A stretch of 36,902 nt of DNA from Muribaculaceae bacterium (GTDB lineage: Bacteria; Bacteroidota; Bacteroidia; Bacteroidales; Muribaculaceae): contig JAGAJP010000006.1 of assembly GCA_017626045.1 (NCBI GenBank), forward strand, positions 1 to 36,902, given 5' to 3'. Positions within the stretch are counted from its first letter, which is position 1; every line of letters begins with the position of its first letter. The notes beneath the pieces are model-generated. The model saw only the letters and a list, made by a program, of their open reading frames with translations. It ran no database searches and had not been told where the DNA came from. Positions 6,948 through 15,385 of this stretch are shown here, one piece after another. The translations under genes were made by a program, and so were the position numbers.

Positions 6948-8474
6948 ATGTACGAGAATCTTGAAGTATGGTGGGTGACTGGCGCACAGTTGCTCTACGG
7001 AGGCGACGCTGTGGTTGCAGTAGACGCGCATTCCAAAGAAATGGTTGACGGACTGAACAATTCCGGAAGACTTCCCATAAAAGTTGTATATAAAGGCACA
7101 GCCAACTCTTCCAAAGAGGTGGAGGATGTGATGAAGGTTGCCAACAACGACGCGAAATGTGTGGGCATCATCACCTGGATGCACACCTTCTCGCCCGCCA
7201 AGATGTGGATCCACGGTCTGCAGGCGCTTCGCAAGCCCCTCCTCCACTTCCATACTCAGTATAACGACGAGATACCCTGGGAAACCATGGACATGGACTT
7301 CATGAACCTGAACCAGAGCGCTCACGGCGACAGGGAGTTCGGACACATCTGCGCCCGCATGAACGTTCGCCGCAAGGTAGTGGTGGGCTATTGGAAAGAC
7401 CCCAAGGCCCAGGACCACATCGCTGTATGGCAGCGCGTGGCAGCCGCCTGGGCTGACGCTCAGGATATGCTCGTGCTCCGTTTCGGCGACCAGATGAACA
7501 ACGTTGCCGTGACCGACGGCGACAAGGTCGACGCCGAGATGCAGCTCGGATATCACGTGGACTACTGCCCCGTGAGCGAACTCATGGAGCACTACAAGAA
7601 AGTCAGCGACGCCGACACCAAAGCGCTCGTGGATGAATATTTCCGCCTCTATGAACATGCACCGGAACTCGAAGACGGTAGAACTCAGGGCTATACCTCC
7701 GTATGGAACGCAGCCAAGGCTGAACTCGCCATCCGCAGCATACTGAAAGAGAAGGGAGCCAAGGCATTCACCACCAACTTCGACGACCTCGGCACCCAGG
7801 ACATCAACGACCCGAAATTCGTGGGCTTCGACCAGATACCGGGTCTCGCATCGCAGCGTCTTATGGCGGAGGGCATCGGTTTCGGAGCCGAAGGCGACTG
7901 GAAGTCGGCGGCTCTCTACCGCACTCTCTGGGTAATGAGCCAGGGCATGGGCAAAGGCTGCTCCTTCCTCGAGGACTACACCCTCAACTTCAACGGAGCC
8001 GAAAGCTCAATCCTTCAGGCGCACATGCTTGAGGTGTGCCCGCTGATAGCCGAAGAGCGTCCCCGCCTTGAGGTTCACTTCCTCGGCATCGGCATCCGCA
8101 AGGCACAGACCGCGCGCCTTGTGTTCACCTCCAAGCCCGGCAACGGCATCACCGCGACAGTGATTGACCTCGGCAAGAGGTTCCGTCTGATTGTCAACGA
8201 CGTAGAATGCATCAAGTCGAAACCGCTTCCCAAACTTCCCGTGGCATCCGCGCTATGGATTCCGAAGCCCAACTTCGAGATCGGCGCCGGAGCATGGATT
8301 ATGGCGGGAGGCACACACCACTCCTGCTTCTCCTACGACATCACTCCCGAATACTGGGAAGACTACGCGGAGATGGCAGGCATCGAGATGGTGCGCATCG
8401 ACGAGAACACCTCAATGCAGGAGTTCAAGCGCGAGCTGAGATACAACGACGTGTATTACCTGCTCAATAAGTAA
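6948..8474 (+). CDS. araA: L-arabinose isomerase
   Basis: First intracellular step: L-arabinose to L-ribulose, Mn2+-dependent, cytosolic. The 508-residue length fits the family (about 500). The signature start YENLEVWWVTGAQLLYG is the AraA N-terminus. The four metal-binding positions are visible: Glu in GFGAEGDWKSAAL, Glu in SFLEDYTLNF, His in QAHMLEVCP and His in GGTHHSCFS. The start follows an AT-rich region with no Shine-Dalgarno, normal for this phylum. The kinase gene starts 6 bp after the stop, so the two are translationally close. Together with araD and the kinase this completes the route from arabinose to xylulose 5-phosphate. Confidence 0.97.
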   Translation: MYENLEVWWVTGAQLLYGGDAVVAVDAHSKEMVDGLNNSGRLPIKVVYKGTANSSKEVEDVMKVANNDAKCVGIITWMHTFSPAKMWIHGLQALRKPLLHFHTQYNDEIPWETMDMDFMNLNQSAHGDREFGHICARMNVRRKVVVGYWKDPKAQDHIAVWQRVAAAWADAQDMLVLRFGDQMNNVAVTDGDKVDAEMQLGYHVDYCPVSELMEHYKKVSDADTKALVDEYFRLYEHAPELEDGRTQGYTSVWNAAKAELAIRSILKEKGAKAFTTNFDDLGTQDINDPKFVGFDQIPGLASQRLMAEGIGFGAEGDWKSAALYRTLWVMSQGMGKGCSFLEDYTLNFNGAESSILQAHMLEVCPLIAEERPRLEVHFLGIGIRKAQTARLVFTSKPGNGITATVIDLGKRFRLIVNDVECIKSKPLPKLPVASALWIPKPNFEIGAGAWIMAGGTHHSCFSYDITPEYWEDYAEMAGIEMVRIDENTSMQEFKRELRYNDVYYLLNK

Positions 8475-8480
8475 GCGGAT

Positions 8481-10079
8481 ATGTCAGAGAAAATCAAAGA
8501 GACCATTGAGGCGGGAAGGGCTATACTCGGCATCGAGTTCGGCTCTACCCGCATCAAGGCGGTGCTCATCGACGAGCACAACAATCCTATAGCCCAGGGA
8601 AGCCACGAGTGGGAGAACCAGCTCGTCGACGGTCTCTGGACCTACAGTCTGGAAGCCATCTGGTTCGGGCTGCAGGACTGCTACCGTGACCTCCGCGAGA
8701 ACGTCAAGGAGAATTACGGAGTAGAGATAACGCGACTTGCCGCCATCGGCATCAGCGCGATGATGCACGGCTATCTTCCCTTCGACAAGGAAGGAAGACA
8801 GCTCGCCGCTTTCCGCACTTGGCGCAACACCAACACCGGAGAGGCTGCCGCCACTCTGTCGGAACTGTTTGAATACAACATTCCGCTGAGATGGAGCATC
8901 TCGCACATCTATCAGGCGATACTCAACGGAGAACCGCACGTAAAGGACATCGACTTCGTAACCACCCTCGCAGGCTACATCCACTGGCAGCTTACAGGCG
9001 AGAAAGTGATCGGCATCGGTGACGCGAGCGGCATGATTCCGGTGGATCCCGCCACCAAGAACTATGATTCGGGAATGGTGGAGAAATTCGACCATATCCT
9101 CAAGGGAAACGGCTTGACATGGCGTCTTGAGGACGTGCTTCCTAAAGTGCTCACTGCCGGGCAGAGCGCCGGCACACTGAGCGAGGAAGGCGCAAAACGA
9201 CTCGACATCTCCGGCAACCTCAAGGGTGGCACACCGCTGTGTCCGCCGGAAGGCGACGCCGGCACCGGAATGGTCGCCACAAACGCGGTGAAGCAGCGTA
9301 CGGGCAATGTGTCGGCAGGCACCTCCTCCTTCTCGATGATCGTGCTGGAGAAAGAACTCAGCAAGCCATACGAGATGATCGATATGGTGACGACCCCCGA
9401 CGGCAGTCTGGTGGCTATGGTGCACTGCAACAACTGCACCTCCGACCTCAACGCCTGGGTGGGACTTTTCCGCGAATACACCGAGCTGATGGGTGTTCCC
9501 ATAGATATGAACGAGATATTCGGCCGTCTCTACAACAACGCCCTGACCGGAGATTCCGACTGCGGCGGTCTTGTGGCATACAACTACTTCAGCGGAGAGC
9601 CCATCACCGGCATGACCGAAGGCAGACCCCTCTTCATGCGCTCCGCCTCCAACCGGTTCAACCTCGCCAACTTCATGCGTGCTAATCTAAACGCTGCTGT
9701 GGCATGCCTTAAGATCGGCAACGACATCCTTTTCAAGGAGGAGAAAATCAAGGTGGACCGCATCACCGGCCACGGCGGTTTCTTCAAGACTCCGGGAGTG
9801 GGACAGCGAGTACTTGCCGCGGCTCTCAACTCACCGATTTCGGTGATGGAGACAGCGGGAGAAGGCGGTGCATGGGGCATGGCGCTTCTTGCCGGCTATC
9901 TCGTCAACAATGTCAACGACCGCAATCTCGCCGACTATCTTGAGATGGAGGTGTTCGAAGGAAACACCGGCTCGAGCATCACTCCCACCCAAGAAGACGT
10001 GGAAGGATTCGAACGCTACATCAAGAACTATCTCGACGCACTCCCCACCGAAAAAACGGCGGTAGAATACGTACGATAA
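8481..10079 (+). CDS. araB: Ribulokinase-like FGGY carbohydrate kinase
   Basis: Phosphorylates L-ribulose to L-ribulose 5-phosphate with ATP. The 532-residue protein has the FGGY kinase layout: the N-terminal phosphate-1 motif GIEFGSTRIKAVLID (residues 17-31), the GDASGMIPVD substrate-side segment near 180, and the second ATPase half with GNVSAGTSSFSMIV, GHGGFFKTPGVGQRVLAAAL and GEGGAWGMALLAGYL. Sequence alone does not separate ribulokinase from xylulokinase-like members; placement directly after araA in an AraR-type operon, as in Bacteroides, makes L-ribulokinase the best call. It is the last gene of the operon and is followed by a strong hairpin terminator 38 bp downstream. Confidence 0.87.
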   Translation: MSEKIKETIEAGRAILGIEFGSTRIKAVLIDEHNNPIAQGSHEWENQLVDGLWTYSLEAIWFGLQDCYRDLRENVKENYGVEITRLAAIGISAMMHGYLPFDKEGRQLAAFRTWRNTNTGEAAATLSELFEYNIPLRWSISHIYQAILNGEPHVKDIDFVTTLAGYIHWQLTGEKVIGIGDASGMIPVDPATKNYDSGMVEKFDHILKGNGLTWRLEDVLPKVLTAGQSAGTLSEEGAKRLDISGNLKGGTPLCPPEGDAGTGMVATNAVKQRTGNVSAGTSSFSMIVLEKELSKPYEMIDMVTTPDGSLVAMVHCNNCTSDLNAWVGLFREYTELMGVPIDMNEIFGRLYNNALTGDSDCGGLVAYNYFSGEPITGMTEGRPLFMRSASNRFNLANFMRANLNAAVACLKIGNDILFKEEKIKVDRITGHGGFFKTPGVGQRVLAAALNSPISVMETAGEGGAWGMALLAGYLVNNVNDRNLADYLEMEVFEGNTGSSITPTQEDVEGFERYIKNYLDALPTEKTAVEYVR

Positions 10080-10117
10080 CATGGAGTGGCGGCATGATGA
10101 CGCCCTCCTGCAATTTG

Positions 10118-10142
10118 AAAAGGCGGCGTAATGCCGCCTTTT
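10118..10142 (+). terminator. Terminator of arabinose operon
   Basis: Perfect 10-bp stem AAAAGGCGGC-GTAAT-GCCGCCTTTT, ending in a T run followed by TCTGT, 38 bp after the kinase stop codon. Confidence 0.85.
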
Positions 10143-10148
10143 CTGTAT

Positions 10149-10201
10149 AAAAAACGCTGTGGCTGGAATTTTCACAAACTCCAGCCACAGTGTGATTTTT
10201 T
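10149..10201. terminator. Bidirectional terminator
   Basis: An 11-bp perfect inverted repeat CTGTGGCTGGA (10157-10167) / TCCAGCCACAG (10180-10190) is flanked by six A on the left (10149-10154) and six T on the right (10196-10201). It can therefore terminate transcription on either strand: a backup for the ara operon on plus, and the end of a possible minus-strand transcript starting near 10360. Confidence 0.7.
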
Positions 10202-10360
10202 AGTAACCGCATCGACCTTCCCAGGCAAATACGACACCTACTCAACCACTAACTTACAAATTATATCACTATTACTTAAAAGCTTTTAGACTTGCTAGTC
10301 AATAACAACAGGGGTTGCCTATTTGGAAATGCCGTTGGCAATAGGCCCTATTTCTCTTGA
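10149..10360 (-). ncRNA. Candidate small RNA between ara and pepP
   Basis: A well-formed minus-strand promoter (10366-10396) and the bidirectional terminator (10149-10201) delimit about 210 nt with no reading frame of useful length. The minus strand can pair GCCTATT with AATAGGC (10346-10340 with 10323-10317), with a small TGCC/GGCA hairpin inside, and has a GACT/AGTC mini-hairpin and an AAAAGCTTTT palindrome further on. Its 5' GTGAT can also pair with ATCAC just before the terminator stem. No known RNA family was recognised. The call rests on boundary signals and modest folding only. Confidence 0.35.
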
Positions 10361-10365
10361 CATCA

Positions 10366-10396
10366 CAAAATTAATAAATAATTTGATGCAATGCAA
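10366..10396 (-). promoter_or_regulatory. Promoter, minus strand
   Basis: On the minus strand TTG (10396-10394) is followed after exactly 20 nt by TAATTTTG (10373-10366), both consensus elements of the Bacteroidota primary promoter. No protein gene follows on this strand, hence the small-RNA suggestion. Confidence 0.5.
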
Positions 10397-10469
10397 GAGT
10401 TTTAATTACAAATTACCCCCCCCCCGTACACATTTTGACCAACAATATCACTATATGACCAATCGGGTA

Positions 10470-10560
10470 TGGAATTGAGAATTGATAATTTAGAATTGAG
10501 AATTTAGCAGGTGCTTCTGTGTTCAGGTGCTCTTGTAGCGAGGAATTGTAATTCCTCGCC
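10470..10560 (+). repeat. AT repeat plus 22-bp palindrome
   Basis: GAATTGAGAATTGATAATT-type units (about 10470-10507) lead into GCAGGTGCTTCTGTG and CAGGTGCTCTTGTA, then a 22-bp palindrome with half site GCGAGGAATT and centre GT (10538-10559), followed by CCCCCAGTCCCCC. It is the same module as at 6822-6843 and 12543-12564. A run of ten C lies just upstream at 10416-10425. Confidence 0.75.
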
Positions 10561-10634
10561 CCCAGTCCCCCAGCCGGTGCGCTCGCAGAAGTAAAAAAAT
10601 AAGGCATTCGGTATGAAAATTCTAAAAAATTGAT

Positions 10635-10642
10635 TAAATTTG
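10635..10642 (+). promoter_or_regulatory. -7 box of aminopeptidase gene
   Basis: TAAATTTG is an exact TAnnTTTG match 15 bp before the ATG at 10657 and 24 bp before the ATG at 10666. No convincing -33 element is seen at 19-21 nt. It shows that the longer reading frame beginning at a TTG at 10630 cannot be the real start. Confidence 0.55.
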
Positions 10643-10665
10643 CATGGTATATAGACATGACCACC

Positions 10666-12471
10666 ATGGAAAATAGAATAGAGAAAGAGAGGCTTGACGC
10701 CCTGCGGGCGTTGATGGCAAAAGAAGGGATAGCGTGCTGCATCATCAGCGACACCGATCCGCACCACAGCGAGGTTCCCGCCGCCCACTGGCGCGGCAGA
10801 GAATGGCTCACCGGTTTCAAGTCGGAAAACGGCACGTCAGGAACCGCCGTGGTCACCGCCACGCAAGCGTTTGTATGGACCGACAACAGGTATTTCATCC
10901 AGGCTCGCCGACAGCTTGCCGGAACCGGTTTCGAGATGATGCCGACAGACGGCCCGGATGCCGTAGACATGATCGACAGAGTCACCGAAATCCTGAAGGA
11001 GGGAGACACGGTAGGAATCGACGGCATGACATTCAGCATAGCCGAAGCCCAGCGCATGGAGCAGGAATTCAATGAAAACGGTATAAAGCTGCGCACGGAC
11101 TTCGACGCCTTCCCCTCCATCTGGAGCGACCGCCCGCAACGTCCCGGCAATACCCTGTTCGTGCATGACGAGAGTATCGCCGGAGAAAGCGTCGAATCGA
11201 AGATATCAAGGATACTGGAGGAGACACGCAAGGAGACAGCCAACGCGATACTGCTGTCTACGCTCGACGACATAGCATGGACGACCAACCTACGCTCAAG
11301 CAACGACATAGCCTTCAGCCCGGTTTTCCCGGCTTACCTCTATCTTGACGTCGAGGGGAAAAGGATTCTGTTTCTGGATCCCGATAAAACCGACGCCGAC
11401 ACTCAACAATATCTGTTGGCAAACAGCATTGAGACAAGACCGTATGACAGCATAAAGGAATTCGCAGCATCTCTGCCCAAAGAGACAAGACTGCTGATTG
11501 ACCCGACCTCGACGGCGCGCGGCATCTACGACCATATAGACTGCTCGGCGGTGTTCGGCGGCGACGGCGTGCGGAAACTGAAGAGCGTCAAAAACAGCGT
11601 CCAGCTCGCCAACTGGCGTATAGCGATGGAGAAAGACGGAGTGGCGCTCACAAGGCTTTTCAAATGGATCGATGAAGAATTCCCCAAGGGAACACTGACC
11701 GAGATGAAGATAGCTCGCAAGCTCAGGGAACTGCGCCTCGCCGACCCTGACTGCGTAGACGAGAGTTTCGCAGCCATAGTAGGCTGGAACGACCATGCCG
11801 CGGTGGTGCACTACGAACCGACCGACGAGACAGACGTGCCGGTAAAGGGCAACGGGCTGCTGCTCATCGACAGCGGAGGCCAGTATCGACACGGCACCAC
11901 CGACATAACGCGCACAGTGGCTCTCGGAGGCACGCCTACCGATGAAGAGCGGCATGACTTTACACTCGTGCTTAAAGGGCATATAGCCCTCGCATGCGCG
12001 AAATTCCCCAAGGGAACACGCGGAACACAGCTCGATGTGCTTGCCCGCCAGTATCTCTGGAACGAAGGAAAAGCGTACTATCACGGCACCGGACATGGTG
12101 TGGGATTCTTCATCAACTGCCATGAAGGGCCGCAGCAGATACGCATGAACGACATTCCCGTGGCGCTCGAGCCGGGAATGGTCGTGAGTGACGAACCCGG
12201 ATTCTATCGGGAAGGGCACTACGGAATACGGTGTGAGAACATGCTTGCGGTGGAGCAATGGGAAAGCAATGAATACGGTGACTTCTACCGTTTCAGCAAT
12301 CTGACTCTATTCCCGTTTGACTTGACACTCGTAGACTTCGGCATGCTCACTCCCGAGGAAAAGGAATGGATCGGGGAATATCACGAAGAAGTAAAGAAAC
12401 GCCTCTCGCCGCTCCTCACGGTGGATGAGAGGGAATGGCTTTATAATCAATGCATAATGCATAATTCATAA
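10666..12471 (+). CDS. pepP: Xaa-Pro aminopeptidase (M24B)
   Basis: A cytosolic dimetal aminopeptidase removing N-terminal residues before proline. From ATG 10666 it is 601 residues, the long three-domain form: two creatinase-like N-terminal domains (about 1-160 and 165-300) and a C-terminal pita-bread M24 domain. Metal ligands are visible in LLIDSGGQYRHGTTDITRT (two Asp), YYHGTGHGVGFFINCHEGPQ (His), VVSDEPGFYREGHYGIRCEN (Glu) and the following Glu. No signal peptide. ATG 10657 gives three extra residues (MTT) and is also possible; both fit the -7 box. The last residues (CIMHNS) and the stop are encoded by an AT-rich ATGCATA repeat, so the native C-terminus has probably been overwritten. It appears monocistronic. 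Confidence 0.9.
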   Translation: MENRIEKERLDALRALMAKEGIACCIISDTDPHHSEVPAAHWRGREWLTGFKSENGTSGTAVVTATQAFVWTDNRYFIQARRQLAGTGFEMMPTDGPDAVDMIDRVTEILKEGDTVGIDGMTFSIAEAQRMEQEFNENGIKLRTDFDAFPSIWSDRPQRPGNTLFVHDESIAGESVESKISRILEETRKETANAILLSTLDDIAWTTNLRSSNDIAFSPVFPAYLYLDVEGKRILFLDPDKTDADTQQYLLANSIETRPYDSIKEFAASLPKETRLLIDPTSTARGIYDHIDCSAVFGGDGVRKLKSVKNSVQLANWRIAMEKDGVALTRLFKWIDEEFPKGTLTEMKIARKLRELRLADPDCVDESFAAIVGWNDHAAVVHYEPTDETDVPVKGNGLLLIDSGGQYRHGTTDITRTVALGGTPTDEERHDFTLVLKGHIALACAKFPKGTRGTQLDVLARQYLWNEGKAYYHGTGHGVGFFINCHEGPQQIRMNDIPVALEPGMVVSDEPGFYREGHYGIRCENMLAVEQWESNEYGDFYRFSNLTLFPFDLTLVDFGMLTPEEKEWIGEYHEEVKKRLSPLLTVDEREWLYNQCIMHNS

Positions 12472-12625
12472 TGCATAATTCTGGAGATGGACCGGTGGCG
12501 AGGAATTCGAATTCCTCGCTATACCAGGCAGGTGCTTCTGTAGCGAGGATTTCGAAATCCTCGCCCCGGTGGTGCTTATGTAGTGAGAATCAATTATGAA
12601 TTATGCATTATGAATTATGAATTAA
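12450..12625 (+). repeat. Composite palindrome repeat after pepP
   Basis: AT-rich arms (iterations of TGCATAATTCATAA at about 12451-12480 and the near-complement at 12592-12623) flank two 22-bp perfect palindromes: half site GCGAGGAATT centre CG (12498-12519) and GCGAGGATTT centre CG (12543-12564), with GCAGGTGCTTCTGTA between them. The organisation parallels the araD-araA spacer: AT-rich outer arms, GC-bounded inner palindromes and a CAGGTGC linker. Confidence 0.75.
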
Positions 12626-12638
12626 AATATTAAAAAAT

Positions 12639-13160
12639 ATGGCTATAATTCAGGAAGTAAGGGGTTTTATTCCCAAGATAGGCAAGGATTGCTTTTTAGC
12701 GGCTAACGCCGTGATTGTGGGTGACGTGGTGATAGGCGACGAGTGCAGCATCTGGTTCAGCGCGGTGCTTCGCGGCGACGTCAACTCCATTCGCATCGGC
12801 AACGGCGTGAACATCCAGGACGGCAGCGTGCTGCACACGCTATACGAGAAATCGGTGATTGAGGTCGGCGACCATGTGTCGGTAGGCCACAATGTAGTGC
12901 TCCACGGATGCAAGATCGAGGATTACGCTCTGGTGGGCATGGGTGCCGTGGTTATGGACAATGCCGTGGTGGGCGAAGGCGCCATAGTGGCAGCCGGCTC
13001 GGTGGTACTGAGCAACACCAAGATAGGCGCCCACGAACTCTGGGCTGGATGTCCCGCCAAGTTCGTGAAGATGGTGGAGCCTGAAAAAGCAAAGGAGATG
13101 AACTATAAGATTGCAAAGAACTATCACATGTATTCCAAGTGGTATGGACCACAAGAATGA
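12639..13160 (+). CDS. Gamma carbonic anhydrase-like protein
   Basis: A 173-residue left-handed beta-helix protein of the gamma-carbonic anhydrase/PaaY/YrdA group. Hexapeptide repeats run from about residue 13 to 145 (AVIVGDVVIGDECSIWFSAVLRGD, RIGNGVNIQDGSVLHT, VIEVGDHVSVGHNVVLHGCKIEDYALVGMGAVV). The RGD segment and the three zinc-ligand histidines are in place: H66 in SVLHT and VGHNVVLHG at about H88 and H93. Family members form trimers and may hydrate CO2 or bind acyl-CoA-like ligands; the actual activity is uncertain. The fbp gene starts inside its 3' end, so the two are translationally coupled. No close promoter is visible because repeats occupy the upstream spacer. Confidence 0.85.
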   Translation: MAIIQEVRGFIPKIGKDCFLAANAVIVGDVVIGDECSIWFSAVLRGDVNSIRIGNGVNIQDGSVLHTLYEKSVIEVGDHVSVGHNVVLHGCKIEDYALVGMGAVVMDNAVVGEGAIVAAGSVVLSNTKIGAHELWAGCPAKFVKMVEPEKAKEMNYKIAKNYHMYSKWYGPQE

Positions 13161-15168
13161 CACACGTCAGGCGGGGCAGCCGTCACACCGGGAAGGCACA
13201 GACACAGACCTGCGGATACTGAGGCTTCTCGCACAGACGTTTCCCAACGTGCAGGCAGCAAGCACCGAGATCATCAATCTCGAGGCTATACTGAACCTAC
13301 CCAAAGGAACCGAGCACTTCGTGGCTGACCTTCACGGCGAGCACGAGGCGTTCTCCCACCTTCTGCGCAACGCCTCCGGCAACATAAGAAGGAAAGTCAC
13401 CGAACTTTTCGGCACCTCGCTGCGCGAGCAAGACATAAAGAACCTCTGCACACTCATCTACTATCCGGAGAGCAAGCTCGAATATGTGAAGGCAGAGGAA
13501 GACAACATCGACGACTTCTACGGCATCACGCTCCACCAGCTGATAATGGTGCTCCAGTCAGTGACGTCTAAATATACCCGTTCGCGCGTCAGGAAGCAAC
13601 TGCCCAAGGAATACGCATACATTATCGAGGAACTTCTTCACGAGTCGCCCTCAGACTACGACAAAGAGGCATACTTCCGCCGGATAATCGAGACAATCAT
13701 CTCCACAGGTCAGGCTGACAGTTTCATCATCGCGCTGTGCAACGTGATACAGCGTCTGAGCATCGACCAGCTCCATATCCTCGGCGACATCTTCGACAGA
13801 GGTCCCGGCGCACACCTCATCATGGACACGCTCTGCGATTACGAGCGGTTTGACATGCAGTGGGGCAATCACGACGCACTCTGGATGGGAGCGGCTGCAG
13901 GCAACGACGCCTGTATCGCCAATGTGCTGCGCATATCTCTCCGCTACGGCAACATGACCACTCTCGAAGACGGCTACGGCATCAACCTTGTGCCGCTCGC
14001 CACCTTCGCGCTCGACACCTACGGCGACGACGAATGCGCCGGATTCATGCCCCACGTCATGGACCGCGAGCACGCTCCCGAGGAAAAGACCCTCAAGCTG
14101 ATGGCGAAGATGCACAAGGCCATCAGCATCATCCAGTTCAAACTCGAGGGAATGATCATCGACCGCCGCTCGGAATGGAATATGGAAGACCGCAAACTCC
14201 TCCACCGCATCCACAAAGAGCACGGGACAATAGAGATCGACGGCAAGGAATACGAGTTGAAAGACTCCAATTTCCCGACCGTAAACCCGGAATCGCCATA
14301 CCGGCTCACCCCGGAGGAGGCGTCGCTCGTAAAGAAACTTCACCATTCCTTTATGGTGAGCGACAAACTGAACCGACACATACAGTGCATGCTGTCACAC
14401 GGATGCATGTATGCCGTCTACAACTCCAATCTCCTCTACCACGCCTCGATGCCCCTCAACGAAGACGGCAGCCTGAAAGAAGTGGAGCTGCACGGAGAGA
14501 AATACAAAGGGCGGGAACTCATGCACCGCATCGGGATGATGATGCGCGCGGCATTCAACGACGACACGGAGCAGGAGCTCAAGAAATTTGCCATTGACTA
14601 TTACTGGTATCTATGGTGTGGCAAGGACTCTCCGCTTTTCGACAAGTCGAAGATGGCCACATTCGAGCGCTATTTCATCAAAGACGACTCCACCCACGCC
14701 GAAGAGAAAGGCAACTACTTCAAGCTCAGAAACGACGAGAAAGTCATCGACGGCATTCTTGACGCGTTTGGAGTTCACGGGCAGCACCGCCATATCATCA
14801 ACGGGCATGTGCCGGTGAGGGCGGCGAAAGGGGAAAGCCCCCTGCGCGCCAACGGCAAGCTGCTGGTGATAGACGGAGGATTCGCCAAAGCCTATCACGC
14901 CACCACAGGCATCGCCGGCTATACATTAGTATATCACAGCAGAGGTCTCGAGCTCGTGCAGCACGAGCCGTTCGAGTCGGCGGAGATGGCTGTAAAGGAG
15001 GGTACCGACATCCTCGGATCGAAGCAGATAGTGGAACTATCGGCAAAGCGCCTGCGGGTAAGAGACACCGACAAGGGCGACGAACTGCAAGGCCAGATCC
15101 ATGAACTGCTCGACCTTCTGCACGCATTCCGCCACGGACTGGTGAAGGAACGGCACATCAGCCGTTGA
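13144..15168 (+). CDS. fbp: Fructose-1,6-bisphosphatase class III
   Basis: Hydrolyses fructose 1,6-bisphosphate to fructose 6-phosphate in gluconeogenesis. From ATG 13144 it is 674 residues, the size of the Firmicutes/Bacteroidota class III enzyme, not the 330-residue class I. Calcineurin-type metallophosphatase motifs are present: DLHGEHEAF near residue 60, GDIFDRGPGAHL near 215, WGNHDALW near 240, and later INGHVPV and LLVIDGGFAKAYH. The chosen start overlaps the preceding gene by 17 bp; a longer frame from a TTG at 13111 lies fully inside that gene and is unlikely. The sequence before LRILRLLAQTFPNVQAASTEI is poorly conserved-looking. Confidence 0.93.
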   Translation: MDHKNDTRQAGQPSHREGTDTDLRILRLLAQTFPNVQAASTEIINLEAILNLPKGTEHFVADLHGEHEAFSHLLRNASGNIRRKVTELFGTSLREQDIKNLCTLIYYPESKLEYVKAEEDNIDDFYGITLHQLIMVLQSVTSKYTRSRVRKQLPKEYAYIIEELLHESPSDYDKEAYFRRIIETIISTGQADSFIIALCNVIQRLSIDQLHILGDIFDRGPGAHLIMDTLCDYERFDMQWGNHDALWMGAAAGNDACIANVLRISLRYGNMTTLEDGYGINLVPLATFALDTYGDDECAGFMPHVMDREHAPEEKTLKLMAKMHKAISIIQFKLEGMIIDRRSEWNMEDRKLLHRIHKEHGTIEIDGKEYELKDSNFPTVNPESPYRLTPEEASLVKKLHHSFMVSDKLNRHIQCMLSHGCMYAVYNSNLLYHASMPLNEDGSLKEVELHGEKYKGRELMHRIGMMMRAAFNDDTEQELKKFAIDYYWYLWCGKDSPLFDKSKMATFERYFIKDDSTHAEEKGNYFKLRNDEKVIDGILDAFGVHGQHRHIINGHVPVRAAKGESPLRANGKLLVIDGGFAKAYHATTGIAGYTLVYHSRGLELVQHEPFESAEMAVKEGTDILGSKQIVELSAKRLRVRDTDKGDELQGQIHELLDLLHAFRHGLVKERHISR

Positions 15169-15173
15169 GACAA

Positions 15174-15205
15174 TTTGTGGGAATGGATATTTTTTTGTAA
15201 TTTTG
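15174..15205 (+). promoter_or_regulatory. Distal promoter upstream of rpsU
   Basis: TTTG (15174-15177) and TAATTTTG (15198-15205) with a 20-nt spacer match the consensus fully. Transcription would start near 15212, giving a leader of about 260 nt before rpsU. Confidence 0.6.
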
Positions 15206-15211
15206 CATCCG

Positions 15212-15350
15212 AAAACCGGGAGAACAATTCTCCCCGAGATAGAAAAATCAATTTTAAACCACATTCAAATGCCCTTGCAGGCAGGATATTCATGCGGAAG
15301 GAGGTTGTAAAAGACTGAAAAAAGGACAAGACATCAATTTTTTAGCCTGA
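15212..15350 (+). other. Long rpsU leader with SD-like site
   Basis: Between the two rpsU promoters the transcript carries a 7-bp hairpin GGGAGAA-CAA-TTCTCCC (15218-15234), a 13-codon frame from ATG 15269 (MPLQAGYSCGRRL), an overlapping 8-codon frame from ATG 15293, and AAGGAGGT (15298-15305), a perfect 8-nt complement of the 16S anti-SD. That site has no start codon at a useful distance, so it does not look like an ordinary ribosome binding site. It could be a ribosome-sensing element for bS21 control. Only its sequence is observed; the role is inference. Confidence 0.35.
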
Positions 15351-15354
15351 AAAT

Positions 15355-15385
15355 TTTGTCAGGTTGCGGATTATGAGTAATTTTG
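15355..15385 (+). promoter_or_regulatory. Proximal promoter of rpsU
   Basis: TTTG (15355-15358) and TAATTTTG (15378-15385) are spaced by 19 nt. Transcription should begin near 15392, leaving about 80 nt of A-rich leader before the rpsU ATG. Confidence 0.65.

Noticed and set aside
10630..10665. Longer N-terminus of the aminopeptidase from a TTG at 10630
   Set aside because: These codons overlap the exact -7 box at 10635-10642, so they would not be transcribed.
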